The translations under genes and the position numbers were made by a program. The notes under the pieces are model-generated. The model was not told where the DNA came from, did no database searches, and worked only from the letters and a program-made list of their open reading frames with translations. 49,065 nt of DNA from Kiritimatiellota bacterium (lineage in GTDB: Bacteria > Verrucomicrobiota > Kiritimatiellia > Kiritimatiellales > Tichowtungiaceae): positions 1-49,065 of the forward strand of contig JACNKZ010000083.1 of NCBI GenBank assembly GCA_014381785.1. Reading direction: 5' to 3'. Shown piece after piece: positions 7,139 through 16,095 of this stretch. Position 1 is the stretch's first letter, and each line of letters opens with the position of its first letter.

Positions 7139-8935
7139 TTAAAGGTTGCTTGTTTTTTTCTTGAACGGGTTGTAGTGGATTCCGGCCCATTCAACCCCCG
7201 CATGACCGGAAAATTCGAGTGTGTTCAGCCGGATTCCATGCACCATCACACCCATCGCACCTAGAATGATATTGAGTCCGTGTCCGGCAAAAAGAATCAG
7301 TGCGGCCCCCAGCGCGGCCAATCCATGGAAGCCAACACCGATCGCCATTTCATTGAAGGCCTGTGCGACAGCAAGCGATGCGGCGCCTACGGCATAAAGA
7401 CGAATATAGGAGATGATGTCCACAAAGTTGCTGATCACATCCAAAAACAGCGTAATGATTCCGATGTAGGATTTCATTAAAAGCAGTCCGACAGCTACAG
7501 AAAGAACACCCGCTCCAAGCAGAGGAATTTTAACTGTTTGAATCAATGGATACAGAGTCACATCAATCACGAGCTCCAGCACAATCATGTAGAGTGCCCA
7601 TGTGCACAGCAACCAACCGAAATCCACAAAGGCCGCGCCCGAATTGATTTTCCGGACAATATTCCACAAATGAGCAATCGACAGATGGATCACCGCAATC
7701 GAGAAGCAGATGAACATAATATGATTGGCGGCCAAATCTGAATCCCATTTCGCGCCGTTCCATCCCGTCATATAGGAGTTCGTCAGAACGTTTAGAAACG
7801 GAGGCAGACTCTCAATTGGAATGCCAAAATAATTTCCGGATAATGCCCCGAAAACAATCGTCGCCGTGCTCATAATCAGCATCAGGTTTAATCCCGGCTG
7901 CGCCGCCGGTTTGTCTTTGGTTTTAAACTTTCCAAATAACGTTACCCCCGCAAACAAAATCCCATACCCGGCATCGCCGATAATGAAGGCAAAGAAGATG
8001 CTTAAGAAAATCAGGAACAAAGCGCTCACATCGAGTTCCTTATAGCCGGGCACAACATCAATAAGATCCAGTACGGCCTTAACCGGTTTGACCCACTTTG
8101 GATTGCGCAGGAGGGTCGGCACGGGATCGTCGGCGGTCGGCTCTTCGACCAGCACGGCCCAGCCCCGCTTTTCAGCGGCGGCACGCAGTTCCTTTTCGTG
8201 ATCGGCCGGTAAAAATCCCTTAAGATAAGTAACGGCCTCTTCTTTGCCCATCCCGTTGCGGGCTTCAAGCCAGACCACATGATCCTCGGCTTCTCCGGCA
8301 ATAGCGGCCACCGCGGCGCGATCACCAATGTATGCGGCAAATCCTTCTTCCACTTCGGCCAGTTCTTTCTGAAGGCCTTCGATGTGCCGGGTCATCCCTT
8401 CAGCGGAACATTCCGGCAGCGGAAGCTCTTCAGCCTCAATATCGACCGGTTCGCGGCTGATCAGCGCGAAATATGCCGAGGTGCGGTCGCGGCCCAGCTC
8501 AACCAGCGTCGCCCCGTCAGGCTGCTCAGGAATCTGCTTGATCGGAGCGGTCAGCAATTTCACCTGCACGCCCTGCTCCTGCAAAGCGAGAACATCGTCG
8601 ACATCAAACGCACCGAACAGTTCATAGCGTTTGCGTTCGATTTCGAGCAGTTCGATTTTTTCAGTCAGCGCCTGTTTGCGGTGAATCAGCTTCCACAATT
8701 CATCCACCGCATCGTGTGCGGATTTTCCGGATGGCGCGGCATGCACATGCCTCGGCAGCACTTCGAGCGCGCGCTGCAGATAGGAAAAATGATTGCGGGC
8801 TTGATCGAGCCCCTCGCCCTCCGGCGATGTCACATGCTGCAGATGAACCGCACCCAGATCGCGCAACGCATCGAGCGTCATCTCGCGCGAAGCACGGGTG
8901 CAAATCAGCGTCAGTTTTTTCATTTTGACGATCAT
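7139..8935 (-). CDS. atpI: V-type ATP synthase subunit I (membrane stator subunit a)
   Basis: 598 residues. The N-terminal half is soluble and partly coiled coil (MIVKMKKLTLICTRASREMT; EKIELLEIERKRYELFG). The C-terminal half has seven or eight membrane helices, including the FIIGDAGYGILFAG and DVISNFVDIISYIRLYAVG segments typical of subunit a/I. The arginine in SYIRLYAVG is the expected stator residue of the ion path. The ATG at 8935 overlaps the subunit D stop (ATGA), so the true start is there although the frame stays open further upstream. It carries ions between the membrane faces to and from the K ring. Confidence 0.95.
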   Translation of the reverse strand: MIVKMKKLTLICTRASREMTLDALRDLGAVHLQHVTSPEGEGLDQARNHFSYLQRALEVLPRHVHAAPSGKSAHDAVDELWKLIHRKQALTEKIELLEIERKRYELFGAFDVDDVLALQEQGVQVKLLTAPIKQIPEQPDGATLVELGRDRTSAYFALISREPVDIEAEELPLPECSAEGMTRHIEGLQKELAEVEEGFAAYIGDRAAVAAIAGEAEDHVVWLEARNGMGKEEAVTYLKGFLPADHEKELRAAAEKRGWAVLVEEPTADDPVPTLLRNPKWVKPVKAVLDLIDVVPGYKELDVSALFLIFLSIFFAFIIGDAGYGILFAGVTLFGKFKTKDKPAAQPGLNLMLIMSTATIVFGALSGNYFGIPIESLPPFLNVLTNSYMTGWNGAKWDSDLAANHIMFICFSIAVIHLSIAHLWNIVRKINSGAAFVDFGWLLCTWALYMIVLELVIDVTLYPLIQTVKIPLLGAGVLSVAVGLLLMKSYIGIITLFLDVISNFVDIISYIRLYAVGAASLAVAQAFNEMAIGVGFHGLAALGAALILFAGHGLNIILGAMGVMVHGIRLNTLEFSGHAGVEWAGIHYNPFKKKTSNL

Positions 8936-9537
8936 GCGGCGGTCACTTTCTCGGCGCTTTTGCGCTTGGCAATCTTGGAACGGGCGACGGCGGCGGTTTG
9001 CTGGTCGCCCATGAAGATCCGGATCATGCGGATCTTCTCTTTGCATTCCGGAATCTTCACTTTTTCGAAAAGGTTGACGCGCTGGGAGGTGGTGCGCAGC
9101 TCAGCCAACAGCAACCTGTGCTGCTCTTCGATAATCTGTCGCTCGACACGCAAGCTGATGAGCTGACGGAGCATTTCAATTCCACTGTCCACCCAGGCGG
9201 CGGTTTCAAACAGATCAGGCGTCTCTTCAACAAACGAGATGCTTCCGAAGATTGGAATGTTGACCCCGGCGATGTTGCCGCTGGAGCGCTCAATTTCGGC
9301 AACCTGAATATACGGCGTGAAATCGAACGACTCGGCGAACAGCTTCACCCAGGCGGCGAGGTCGGCGCGCGCAGCATCCTCTTCGCCGCGCTTGGCTTCG
9401 ATCTGAGCTTCGAGTCCGCGCAGTTCCATCTGCAGCTGCTGCTTTTTGAGCATCAGCGTCGGCAGATAGCGCGTAAAGCGCGTCAGCGAGTCGCGCTGCG
9501 TCTTCAGCTCATTCTTCGTATATTTGATCTTTGCCAT
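8932..9537 (-). CDS. atpD: V-type ATP synthase subunit D (central stalk)
   Basis: 201 residues starting MAKIKYTKNELKTQRDSLTR, the standard N-terminus of V/A-ATPase subunit D, which forms the long antiparallel coiled coil of the rotor shaft. Two helical regions (LKKQQLQMELRGLEAQIEAK near the N-terminus and LRTTSQRVNLFEKVKIPECK near the C-terminus) match the family. The interior LEVAEIERSSG-like part corresponds to the globular head. The extreme C-terminus (RSKIAKRKSAEKVTAA) is basic. The stop overlaps the atpI start. A 134-bp spacer with repeat arrays separates it from atpB, unusual for this otherwise tightly packed operon. Confidence 0.95.
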   Translation of the reverse strand: MAKIKYTKNELKTQRDSLTRFTRYLPTLMLKKQQLQMELRGLEAQIEAKRGEEDAARADLAAWVKLFAESFDFTPYIQVAEIERSSGNIAGVNIPIFGSISFVEETPDLFETAAWVDSGIEMLRQLISLRVERQIIEEQHRLLLAELRTTSQRVNLFEKVKIPECKEKIRMIRIFMGDQQTAAVARSKIAKRKSAEKVTAA

Positions 9538-9544
9538 GATTTAT

Positions 9545-9673
9545 TGTTCAAATCGTTAAAGCCGTTAAAACGTTGAAGTCGTTAAACCCACCCCGCCCTT
9601 CGGGTACCCCTCCCATGGAGGGGAATCTTTTCCACCTTTGATTATTCGCGTTCATTAGCGTCCATTCGCGGTT
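9545..9673. repeat. Nonamer and decamer repeat arrays between atpB and atpD
   Basis: 9545-9587 holds 8/9-bp units related to TCGTTAAA. 9601-9625 holds a short palindrome (CCCCTCCCATGGAGGGG). 9644-9673 holds three decamers (ATTCGCGTTC, ATTAGCGTCC, ATTCGCGGTT). The atpB stop codon overlaps the last decamer. Confidence 0.7.
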
Positions 9674-10970
9674 AAACACTCTTCGGCCAGAATGCGTCGG
9701 TCAATTTCGATGCAATTCCGGTTTCCTGCGGCTCGAAGCAGTCGGCCAGAATGGCCCAGCCTCGGTCGAGGGCTTCTTCGAGCGGGATGTTGACAGACAG
9801 CGCCATCATTTCGTTTTCAAAGCGTTCGCCGTATTTCAGCAGTTTGCTGTCCCAGCCACTCATCCGGAAGCCCATCGACTGTTTCTCCAGCGTTTCCTTA
9901 TAAGAAGCGTAGAGCTGAATCATGGTGTCCATGATGGTGCGATGGTCGTCGCGGGTGGTTCCGTTGACCTGCTGTTTCAGACGGGAGAGCGATCCGAACG
10001 GCTCGATGCGGCCGTTCTTAAGATAGAACTGCCCTTCGGTAATGTACCCGGTGTTATCCGGCACCGGGTGGGTCACGTCGTCGCCTGGCATGGTGGTCAC
10101 GGCCAGAATGGTGATGGAGCCGGAGCCTTCGAAGTCGACTGCTTTTTCGTAGCGCGAAGCGAGCTGCGAGTAGAGATCGCCGGGATAGCCGCGGTTGGAC
10201 GGAATCTGCTCCATGGTGATAGCCACTTCCTTCATGGCGTCGGCAAAGTTGGTCATGTCGGTCAGCAGCACCAGCACGCGCTTGTCCTGCAAGGCGAACT
10301 GCTCAGCCGTGGCGAGTGCGATATCGGGCACGAGCATACATTCCACGGTCGGGTCGGCGGCGGTATGCACATAGAGAACCGAGCGCGACAGCGCACCGTT
10401 TTCTTCAAGGTAATCGCGGAAGTAGAGATAGTCGTCGTGCTTGAGACCCATGCCGCCAAGAATGATGATATCCACTTCGGCCTGCAGCGCAATGCGGGCG
10501 AGCAGTTCGTTGTAGGGTTCCCCGGCGACCGAGAAAATCGGCAGCTTCTGCGATTCGACCAGCGTGTTAAACACGTCGATCATCGGAATGCCGGTGCGCA
10601 CCATATTGCGCGGAATAATGCGTTTAGCCGGATTGACCGACGGCCCGCCGATCGGAATCAGGTTTTCGGTAATGACCGGCCCGTTGTCGCGCGGCACGCC
10701 GGACCCGGTGAACACCCGGCCCATCAGATTTTCCGAAAACGGTATCTGCATGGTGTTGCCGAGGAAGCGGACTTTCGCGTCGGTCGAAATTCCGCGTCCG
10801 CCGGCGAAAACCTGCAAATAAACCCGACTGTTTTCCAATCGAATAACCTGCGCCAGCGAGGCGCCGAAGTCCGACTCCACCCGAGCCAGCTCGCCATAGA
10901 TGACGTCCTCGGCGGTGACCACTATCACGTTCCCCGCGATCTGTTCAATACGATGATAAACTTTATGCAT
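9672..10970 (-). CDS. atpB: V-type ATP synthase subunit B (non-catalytic)
   Basis: 432 residues from ATG 10970 ([20 protein letters not shown]). The stretches [20 protein letters not shown] and [20 protein letters not shown] are subunit B hallmarks. [20 protein letters not shown] and the C-terminal [16 protein letters not shown] also fit. It forms the non-catalytic nucleotide-binding partner of subunit A in the A3B3 head, and lacks a canonical P-loop as expected. The start overlaps the last codons and stop of atpA by 8 bases, indicating coupled translation; the upstream extension of the frame is overlap with atpA. Confidence 0.96.
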   Translation of the reverse strand: MHKVYHRIEQIAGNVIVVTAEDVIYGELARVESDFGASLAQVIRLENSRVYLQVFAGGRGISTDAKVRFLGNTMQIPFSENLMGRVFTGSGVPRDNGPVITENLIPIGGPSVNPAKRIIPRNMVRTGIPMIDVFNTLVESQKLPIFSVAGEPYNELLARIALQAEVDIIILGGMGLKHDDYLYFRDYLEENGALSRSVLYVHTAADPTVECMLVPDIALATAEQFALQDKRVLVLLTDMTNFADAMKEVAITMEQIPSNRGYPGDLYSQLASRYEKAVDFEGSGSITILAVTTMPGDDVTHPVPDNTGYITEGQFYLKNGRIEPFGSLSRLKQQVNGTTRDDHRTIMDTMIQLYASYKETLEKQSMGFRMSGWDSKLLKYGERFENEMMALSVNIPLEEALDRGWAILADCFEPQETGIASKLTDAFWPKSV

Positions 10971-12690
10971 AATCCGCAACCTCCGCGATCTGGTGATCGA
11001 GTTGTTCTTCCTGTTTTTTAAATTCGTCCGAGTCGAACGCGATCTGGTTCCAGTCGCGGGTCGCCTGAGTGAGCTTCTGGAAGAAGCCGCGCGCAGCATC
11101 TTTGTCCTCAAATTTCAGCTTGGTTTTGAGCAGGCGGGCGATGAAACCGAAAACGTGTTTTTGACGGTCGACCGGCGTCGCGGCATCGACATCGTTAAAC
11201 GCGTTCTGCTGAAGATAAACGTCATCGAGGTATTCCCCCTTCAGGTAACCCATGAAATCTTCGATTGAGGTCCCCTCTTCACCGACCACTTTCATCATCT
11301 GGCCGACCTCGCTGCCTTCGCGCAGGAAACGGCGCGCCTGCGCCAGCTCCTCTTCATCCACTACGCTCTTGTATTTGCTCCAGCTTTCGAGCGGGTCGAT
11401 GGCGGGGTAGCGCCGCGCGTCGGACCGGGCGCGGCTCAGGCCGTGGAATGCGCCGACCACCTTGAGTGTTCCCTGTGTAACCGGCTCTTCAAAGTTACCG
11501 CCGGCCGGAGAAACCGTTCCGCCGATGGTGACCGATCCGGTTTCGCCGTTATTCAGACGAACGACTCCGCCGCGCTCGTAAAAGGCGGCAATCACGGATT
11601 CAAGGTAGGCCGGGAACGCTTCTTCGCCGGGGATCTCTTCAAGGCGCCCGGACATTTCGCGCAGGGCCTGCGCCCAGCGGGAGGTGGAGTCGGCGAGCAG
11701 CAGCACATCGAGCCCCATCTGGCGGTAGTATTCTGCCAGCGTCACCCCGGTATAAACCGACGCCTCGCGCGCGGCCACCGGCATGGAAGAGGTGTTGCAA
11801 ATGATCACCGTGCGCTCCATCAGACTCTTGCCCGTTTTCGGGTCGGTCAGTTCCGGGAATTCGCGCAGCGTTTCCACCACCTCACCGGCGCGCTCGCCGC
11901 AGGCGGCGATGATCACGATATCGACATCGGCGTGGCGGCTGGTGATCTGCTGGAGCACGGTTTTGCCGGCACCGAAAGGACCGGGAATGCAGTAGGTTCC
12001 ACCGCGGGCGACGGGGAAGAAGGTGTCGACGATGCGCTGGGAGGTAGCCAGCGGCTCGGTCGGGCGCAGGCGCTCGGCGTAGCACTTGATCGGCATTTTC
12101 ACCGGCCAGACCTGCATCAGTTTCACATCGTGATCGCGGCCTTTATCGTCGGTGACCACAGCGACTACCTGTTCCACCGTATACTCGCCGGCGGCTTCAA
12201 CCGATTTGACAGTCAGGCGGCCGTGCAGCCGGAATGGAACCATGATTTTGTGATCAAAAATTCCTTCGGGAACCTGACCAACCGCATCGCCGGCAACGAC
12301 AGTGTCGCCAGCTTTAGCAATCGGTGTAAACGCCCATTTGGCGTCGCGCGGAAGCGGATCGAGATATTTACCGCGCTGCAGAAAAAACCCGCACTCTTCG
12401 GCCAGTGCCGGCAGCGGATTTTGAAGGCCGTCGAATACCTGCGTGAGCAGGCCCGGTCCGAGTTCCACCGAAAGCAGGGCTCCGGAAAACTCTACCTGAT
12501 CACCAATCCGCAGACCGGTGGTATCCTCAAACACCTGCAGCTCCGCATTGCGGTCGCGAATGCGAATGACCTCCGCCTTCAGCTGAATGTCGCCCAATTT
12601 TGCGAAACCCACTTCGTTCTGAATGACGGGGTTCTCAAACGCCACCGTCAGCAGGTTTCCGTTTACTCCAACAATTTTGCCTAGATTCAT
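10963..12690 (-). CDS. atpA: V-type ATP synthase subunit A (catalytic)
   Basis: 575 residues, normal for bacterial/archaeal subunit A. The P-loop [12 protein letters not shown] lies at 237-248, preceded by the non-homologous region ([19 protein letters not shown]). Downstream are the [17 protein letters not shown] motif and the [23 protein letters not shown] stretch with catalytic and Walker B region residues. With B it hydrolyses or makes ATP in the cytoplasmic head. The ATG overlaps the DUF2764 stop (ATGA). All key residues visible look intact. Confidence 0.97.
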   Translation of the reverse strand: MNLGKIVGVNGNLLTVAFENPVIQNEVGFAKLGDIQLKAEVIRIRDRNAELQVFEDTTGLRIGDQVEFSGALLSVELGPGLLTQVFDGLQNPLPALAEECGFFLQRGKYLDPLPRDAKWAFTPIAKAGDTVVAGDAVGQVPEGIFDHKIMVPFRLHGRLTVKSVEAAGEYTVEQVVAVVTDDKGRDHDVKLMQVWPVKMPIKCYAERLRPTEPLATSQRIVDTFFPVARGGTYCIPGPFGAGKTVLQQITSRHADVDIVIIAACGERAGEVVETLREFPELTDPKTGKSLMERTVIICNTSSMPVAAREASVYTGVTLAEYYRQMGLDVLLLADSTSRWAQALREMSGRLEEIPGEEAFPAYLESVIAAFYERGGVVRLNNGETGSVTIGGTVSPAGGNFEEPVTQGTLKVVGAFHGLSRARSDARRYPAIDPLESWSKYKSVVDEEELAQARRFLREGSEVGQMMKVVGEEGTSIEDFMGYLKGEYLDDVYLQQNAFNDVDAATPVDRQKHVFGFIARLLKTKLKFEDKDAARGFFQKLTQATRDWNQIAFDSDEFKKQEEQLDHQIAEVADYA

Positions 12691-13238
12691 ACTTCTATTC
12701 CTGTTTCAGGATTTTCCGCGGTTGCGGTTAAAATCAATTCTTCAACTTTTTCTTTTCCGGCCTCTTCATCTAGGCCCGCCCAGCGCTCTGCGATGCGGAC
12801 TTTGACGGCAAACGCCAGCACGGCGGCGAACCCGAACAGGTCCCCAACGGCCAGCTCGTCAACCAGGCTCCAGCGTGCGCGGTCGAGCTCCATCTCTTGT
12901 TCCATCGGATCAGGGCGGGTAAAGGCATCGGTCACCATTTTTTCAATGGTAACGCTAAAGCCGTCGTGCGGCTGGATAAAGCGGGAGGCATCGGTGCCGC
13001 GGTTTTTAGCGCGCACCCGCACGACCGCATCGCGCAGCTGCACTTCCCCGTTCCACCACAGCTCCGCAGGCGAGACGCCCGCTTCCGGCTCGCGGTTTTC
13101 GAGAGCCGCATCGATCACGACCCGTTCATCATCCGCCACCCAGCCCACGCAGGCGGCGCGAAACGCCTTCGCGCTCATCGGCGGTTTATCGCCAAAGCGC
13201 AGATACGGAAGCGATGAAACTAGATACCAGTGACTCAT
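12687..13238 (-). CDS. DUF2764 protein of the V-ATPase operon
   Basis: 183 residues beginning SHWYLVSSLPYLRFGDKPPM, the conserved DUF2764 opening. Proteins of this family are encoded between subunits E and A in V-ATPase operons of spirochaetes, chlamydiae, Bacteroidetes and related groups. Its position matches that exactly, and its stop overlaps the atpA start. No subunit C or F gene is present in the operon, so it may take the place of one of these connecting subunits (inference). The C-terminal half is alpha-helical and charged (MEQEMELDRARWSLVDELAV; RIAERWAGLDEEAGKEKVEE). Confidence 0.85.
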   Translation of the reverse strand: MSHWYLVSSLPYLRFGDKPPMSAKAFRAACVGWVADDERVVIDAALENREPEAGVSPAELWWNGEVQLRDAVVRVRAKNRGTDASRFIQPHDGFSVTIEKMVTDAFTRPDPMEQEMELDRARWSLVDELAVGDLFGFAAVLAFAVKVRIAERWAGLDEEAGKEKVEELILTATAENPETGIEV

Positions 13239-13244
13239 TAGAAA

Positions 13245-13280
13245 TCGTTCAATTCGTTAAACTCGTTGAAACCGTTAAAA
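13245..13280. repeat. Four 9-bp repeat units between atpE and the DUF2764 gene
   Basis: Exact 9-base period: TCGTTCAAT, TCGTTAAAC, TCGTTGAAA, CCGTTAAAA. Related units occur at 9545-9587 and loosely around 490-545. Confidence 0.75.
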
Positions 13281-13295
13281 TCGGAACATCCCCTC

Positions 13296-13919
13296 TTATT
13301 CTGCCGTCTTTTTTGCGACACGGCCGACAATATCAGCCAGTTTGGGGCGAAGGAAGGCGCTCAACGCCTCGGCGATGGCCTCCTGTGTAAAGTCGAGATA
13401 AACATGATCGTCCGCGAAACTCACCTTGAAGCCTTTAAGGATTTCGTTGTCCACGTGGAGCTCAAGGCCCTCAACCATCTTATCGGAGTACTTCGACGCG
13501 AAAAATTTCACGAGCTCATCCTGATCGGCTTCGCTCACCAGCAGCTCAATGCGGGTCTCGCCATGCTGATCGGCGCAGGATTTCGCCATGCTGACCATCA
13601 TTTTTTCGAGCACCTCAATGCCGAGCACTTCGTCGACGGAGGCCGTGACGATTTCGGAAAGAATGTTTTCGATCCCCTGACCAACGGTAATGAGCACATC
13701 GCGCGCCGACTGTTCGAGCGTGGCAATGCTGCGCCGCGTGAAGACCTCAGAATCGGTTTCGGCTTTTGCCAGCAGCTCTTTGGCTTTCGCCTCGGCCTCG
13801 CGCACCATCTGCGCGGCTTTTTCTTTGGCCTTCGAAAGAATCTCGGCGGCCTCGGTTTCGGCCTTTTCAATTCCCTCTTTGCGGATCTGATCCAGTAACG
13901 GTTGCAGTTCTTCAGCCAT
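13296..13919 (-). CDS. atpE: V-type ATP synthase subunit E (peripheral stalk)
   Basis: 207 residues from ATG 13919, with GGAGAG just upstream. The N-terminal 75 residues are a highly charged Ala/Lys/Glu coiled coil (IEKAETEAAEILSKAKEKAA; REAEAKAKELLAKAETDSE). The C-terminal globular part contains DEVLGIEVLEKMMVSMAKSC and GFKVSFADDHVYLDFTQEAI. This is the usual subunit E layout, the stator that holds the head against rotation. It is the first gene of the operon, with a plausible promoter 40-60 bases upstream. Confidence 0.9.
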   Translation of the reverse strand: MAEELQPLLDQIRKEGIEKAETEAAEILSKAKEKAAQMVREAEAKAKELLAKAETDSEVFTRRSIATLEQSARDVLITVGQGIENILSEIVTASVDEVLGIEVLEKMMVSMAKSCADQHGETRIELLVSEADQDELVKFFASKYSDKMVEGLELHVDNEILKGFKVSFADDHVYLDFTQEAIAEALSAFLRPKLADIVGRVAKKTAE

Positions 13920-13955
13920 AACGCTCTCCAATCGATTTAAAAATACAGAACGGGG

Positions 13956-13983
13956 ATTGTAGACGATGGCCCGCTCCCTGCAA
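13956..13983 (-). promoter_or_regulatory. Predicted promoter of the V-ATPase operon
   Basis: On the minus strand -35 TTGCAG (13983-13978), 16-base spacer, -10 TACAAT (13961-13956). The atpE start is about 37 bases downstream of the -10. Confidence 0.4.
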
Positions 13984-14085
13984 CAAAAAGACGACAACAA
14001 TACGGTTCTTTTCCGATGGTTGGAGGCCGACCCCCGTCATTTCTTCCAGTGTTTTGAGAAATTTGTGCGCGCCGATGCAATCGGC

Positions 14086-14100
14086 TTCCAAAGCTTGGAA
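14086..14100. repeat. TTCCAA-N3-TTGGAA palindrome (exact)
   Basis: Exact copy with centre AGC, between the V-ATPase operon and the EEP lipoprotein gene. Confidence 0.8.
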
Positions 14101-14124
14101 TTCATGACGCCATCGGCGTTAAAA

Positions 14125-15042
14125 TCAGTCCGCCGAACGGAAAACGCCGATGACGGGACGATGGTCGGAGGCTTTATAGGTGAGTGGGTCGCGAACAACA
14201 CGGGTGCGCTCTTCGATCACTTCGGGTTTCATGCCTTCATTAACGAAAAGATAGTCGAAGCGGCTGTGGCTGTCGGTGGGTGCGTGAAAACAGGTCCAGG
14301 CGTCGCCGGCGGAGTCGAGCGGGCGCAGATCAATCAATTCGCCGCCGCGGCGGCCGGCGACTTCGCGCAGGGGGGCGGAAGCATAGTCGTCGTTCATATC
14401 GCCGACCACCAGCAGGTTGACCTCCGGGGTTTCTTCGAGGATGTCGCGCACGGCTTTATTGAGCAGGCGCGCCTCGTTTCGGCGCATTTCGGTCTGCCCG
14501 AGCGGGCTGTACACCTTGGACTTGAGGTGCGCGTTCATCAGGCGGAAGCGGTAGGTCGGACTGACCTGAATATCCACATCGATAAAACCGCGCGCCACCG
14601 GAACTTTAGCGGAGCCGATGCGGTACCAATCGTTGGTGCGGTGCTGGACGGAAACGATCGGGAACCGGCTGAGCACGGCGAGGTTCACTTCGACCTGTCC
14701 GCGCTGAAGCAGCTCGGCATAGGGATAATTCAGTCCGGCCTCCCGCAAAGCATCCTGGAAATGCGAAAAGGCGATTTCATCGCCCATTTCCTGCAGGGCG
14801 AGTACATCGGGCCGTGCGGCGGCAATCAGCTGAATAACCGCTTCGCGCGCCTCCTTGGGTTTAGCGTCGTCGGCCTCGCCGCCGCCATCGCGGTCCATCC
14901 GTGCGTACTGGCGCACATTATAGGTCATCACAGAAAAGGTTTCCGCCTCCGGCATGTTGCCGCAACCGGTCAGCAGCAAGAGACAAACAGCCAAAAGCCC
15001 ACCGGTTTCCCGGCGCTGTAAAAGATATAAATCTCGCCCCAT
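14125..15042 (-). CDS. Endonuclease/exonuclease/phosphatase-family lipoprotein
   Basis: 305 residues. A type II signal peptide ends in LLTGC (Cys27), so the protein is probably lipid-anchored outside the cytoplasm. The EEP fold motifs are in order: VMTYNVRQYARMD, DVLALQEMGDE (metal-binding Glu), MNAHLKSKVYSP, LLVVGDMNDDYASAPLRE and YKASDHRPVIGVF (catalytic Asp-His). Members cut phosphodiester or phosphomonoester bonds in DNA, lipids or sugars; the substrate is not apparent. ATG 15042 was preferred because a promoter at 15071-15099 puts the transcription start near 15064; ATG 15054 is an alternative. Divergent from the amidase gene. Confidence 0.85.
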   Translation of the reverse strand: MGRDLYLLQRRETGGLLAVCLLLLTGCGNMPEAETFSVMTYNVRQYARMDRDGGGEADDAKPKEAREAVIQLIAAARPDVLALQEMGDEIAFSHFQDALREAGLNYPYAELLQRGQVEVNLAVLSRFPIVSVQHRTNDWYRIGSAKVPVARGFIDVDIQVSPTYRFRLMNAHLKSKVYSPLGQTEMRRNEARLLNKAVRDILEETPEVNLLVVGDMNDDYASAPLREVAGRRGGELIDLRPLDSAGDAWTCFHAPTDSHSRFDYLFVNEGMKPEVIEERTRVVRDPLTYKASDHRPVIGVFRSAD

Positions 15043-15070
15043 ATAATTTTCCATGCTAGACATTAAGCGA

Positions 15071-15099
15071 ACTATACATGCTTTTTTGTTGCGCGTAAA
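15071..15099 (-). promoter_or_regulatory. Predicted promoter of the EEP lipoprotein gene
   Basis: Minus strand -35 TTTACG (15099-15094), spacer exactly 17, -10 TATAGT (15076-15071). It lies in the short divergent gap with the amidase gene. Confidence 0.45.
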
Positions 15100-15108
15100 A
15101 GGAACTTC

Positions 15109-16095
15109 ATGGGAACGAGAAAACTCACAGCTCTGGCGCTCGGTGCCACCCTCCTCCTCGCCGCCGGGTCTGCCCTGAGCGACATACGCACCATCAGCTC
15201 CCGCGGAGAAGTGTATGTGCCGCTCAACAACATTGCCCCCTACTACGGCATGCAGATTTCGCAAACCGGAAAAGATCGCATTCAGCTCAAAAACAAATGG
15301 CACACGCTGGAGTTTGAAACCGACAGCCGCCGCTGCTGGATTAACGGTGCATTGGTGTGGCTGAACAATCCCGTCCGCAAGATCGGCTGGCAGTGGGCGT
15401 TGAAAGATCCCGATTTCGCCAAGACCGTTGAGCCGTCTGTGCGTCCCTACGCCTTCTTGAAAAACGCCGGCAGCCGCGTCGTCGTGCTCGACCCCGGTCA
15501 CGGCGGCTCCGATACGGGCGCCACCAGCCCGCGCAAGATCCACGAAAAACTGCTCACCAAAAACATCGCCAACCGGGTGCGCAACCTGCTGCAGGCGCGC
15601 GGAATCACCGTCTATCTGACGCGCGAAGACGACCGCAACCTCAGCCTGACCGAACGCGGCAAAATCGCCGCGCGCCGCAACGCGGATGTCTTTGTGAGCC
15701 TCCACGCCGACTCGGCCGGCACAACCGCCGAAGGCGCCGGAACATTCATTCTCGCCCTGCCGCAGCACTACAGCACCCACAGCTACGGCAAAGGAACTCC
15801 TTCAGCCACCTCTCATCCCGGCAACAAATTCGATCTCGCCAATCAGGCGCTCGGCACCCGCATCCAGCAGTATCTCGTCAAAAGCACCAGCCAGAATGAC
15901 CGCGGCGTAAAGCGCGCCCGCTTTCAGGTATTGCGCGAAGCGCCCTGCCCCGCCGCGCTCGTCGAAATGGCTTTTATCACCAATCCCAAAGAAGAACGGT
16001 TTGTGCTCAGCAAAAGCGGACAGGATAAAATCGCGCGCGGCATCGCCGACGGGATCGCCGCCTACCTGCACGACATCAGCCGCGCAAAGAAATAA
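15109..16095 (+). CDS. N-acetylmuramoyl-L-alanine amidase (AmiC-type, Amidase_3)
   Basis: 328 residues with a Sec signal peptide (MGTRKLTALALGATLLLAAG, cleavage near SALS-D). Residues about 27-110 resemble a copper-amine-oxidase-like or AMIN-like stalk domain. The zinc amidase domain (about 122-325) has all ligands: His131 in LDPGHGGSDTG, Glu146 in KIHEKLLT, His199 in VSLHADS and catalytic Glu286 in AALVEMAFITNP. It cuts the stem peptide from muramic acid in periplasmic peptidoglycan, for cell separation or recycling. AAAGGAA precedes the ATG. Its 3' end overlaps the converging helicase gene by 20 bp. Confidence 0.93.
   Translation: MGTRKLTALALGATLLLAAGSALSDIRTISSRGEVYVPLNNIAPYYGMQISQTGKDRIQLKNKWHTLEFETDSRRCWINGALVWLNNPVRKIGWQWALKDPDFAKTVEPSVRPYAFLKNAGSRVVVLDPGHGGSDTGATSPRKIHEKLLTKNIANRVRNLLQARGITVYLTREDDRNLSLTERGKIAARRNADVFVSLHADSAGTTAEGAGTFILALPQHYSTHSYGKGTPSATSHPGNKFDLANQALGTRIQQYLVKSTSQNDRGVKRARFQVLREAPCPAALVEMAFITNPKEERFVLSKSGQDKIARGIADGIAAYLHDISRAKK

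Noticed and set aside
15043-15780. Long minus-strand extension upstream of the EEP lipoprotein
   Set aside because: It is antisense to the amidase gene, and the lipoprotein signal peptide starts at 15042.
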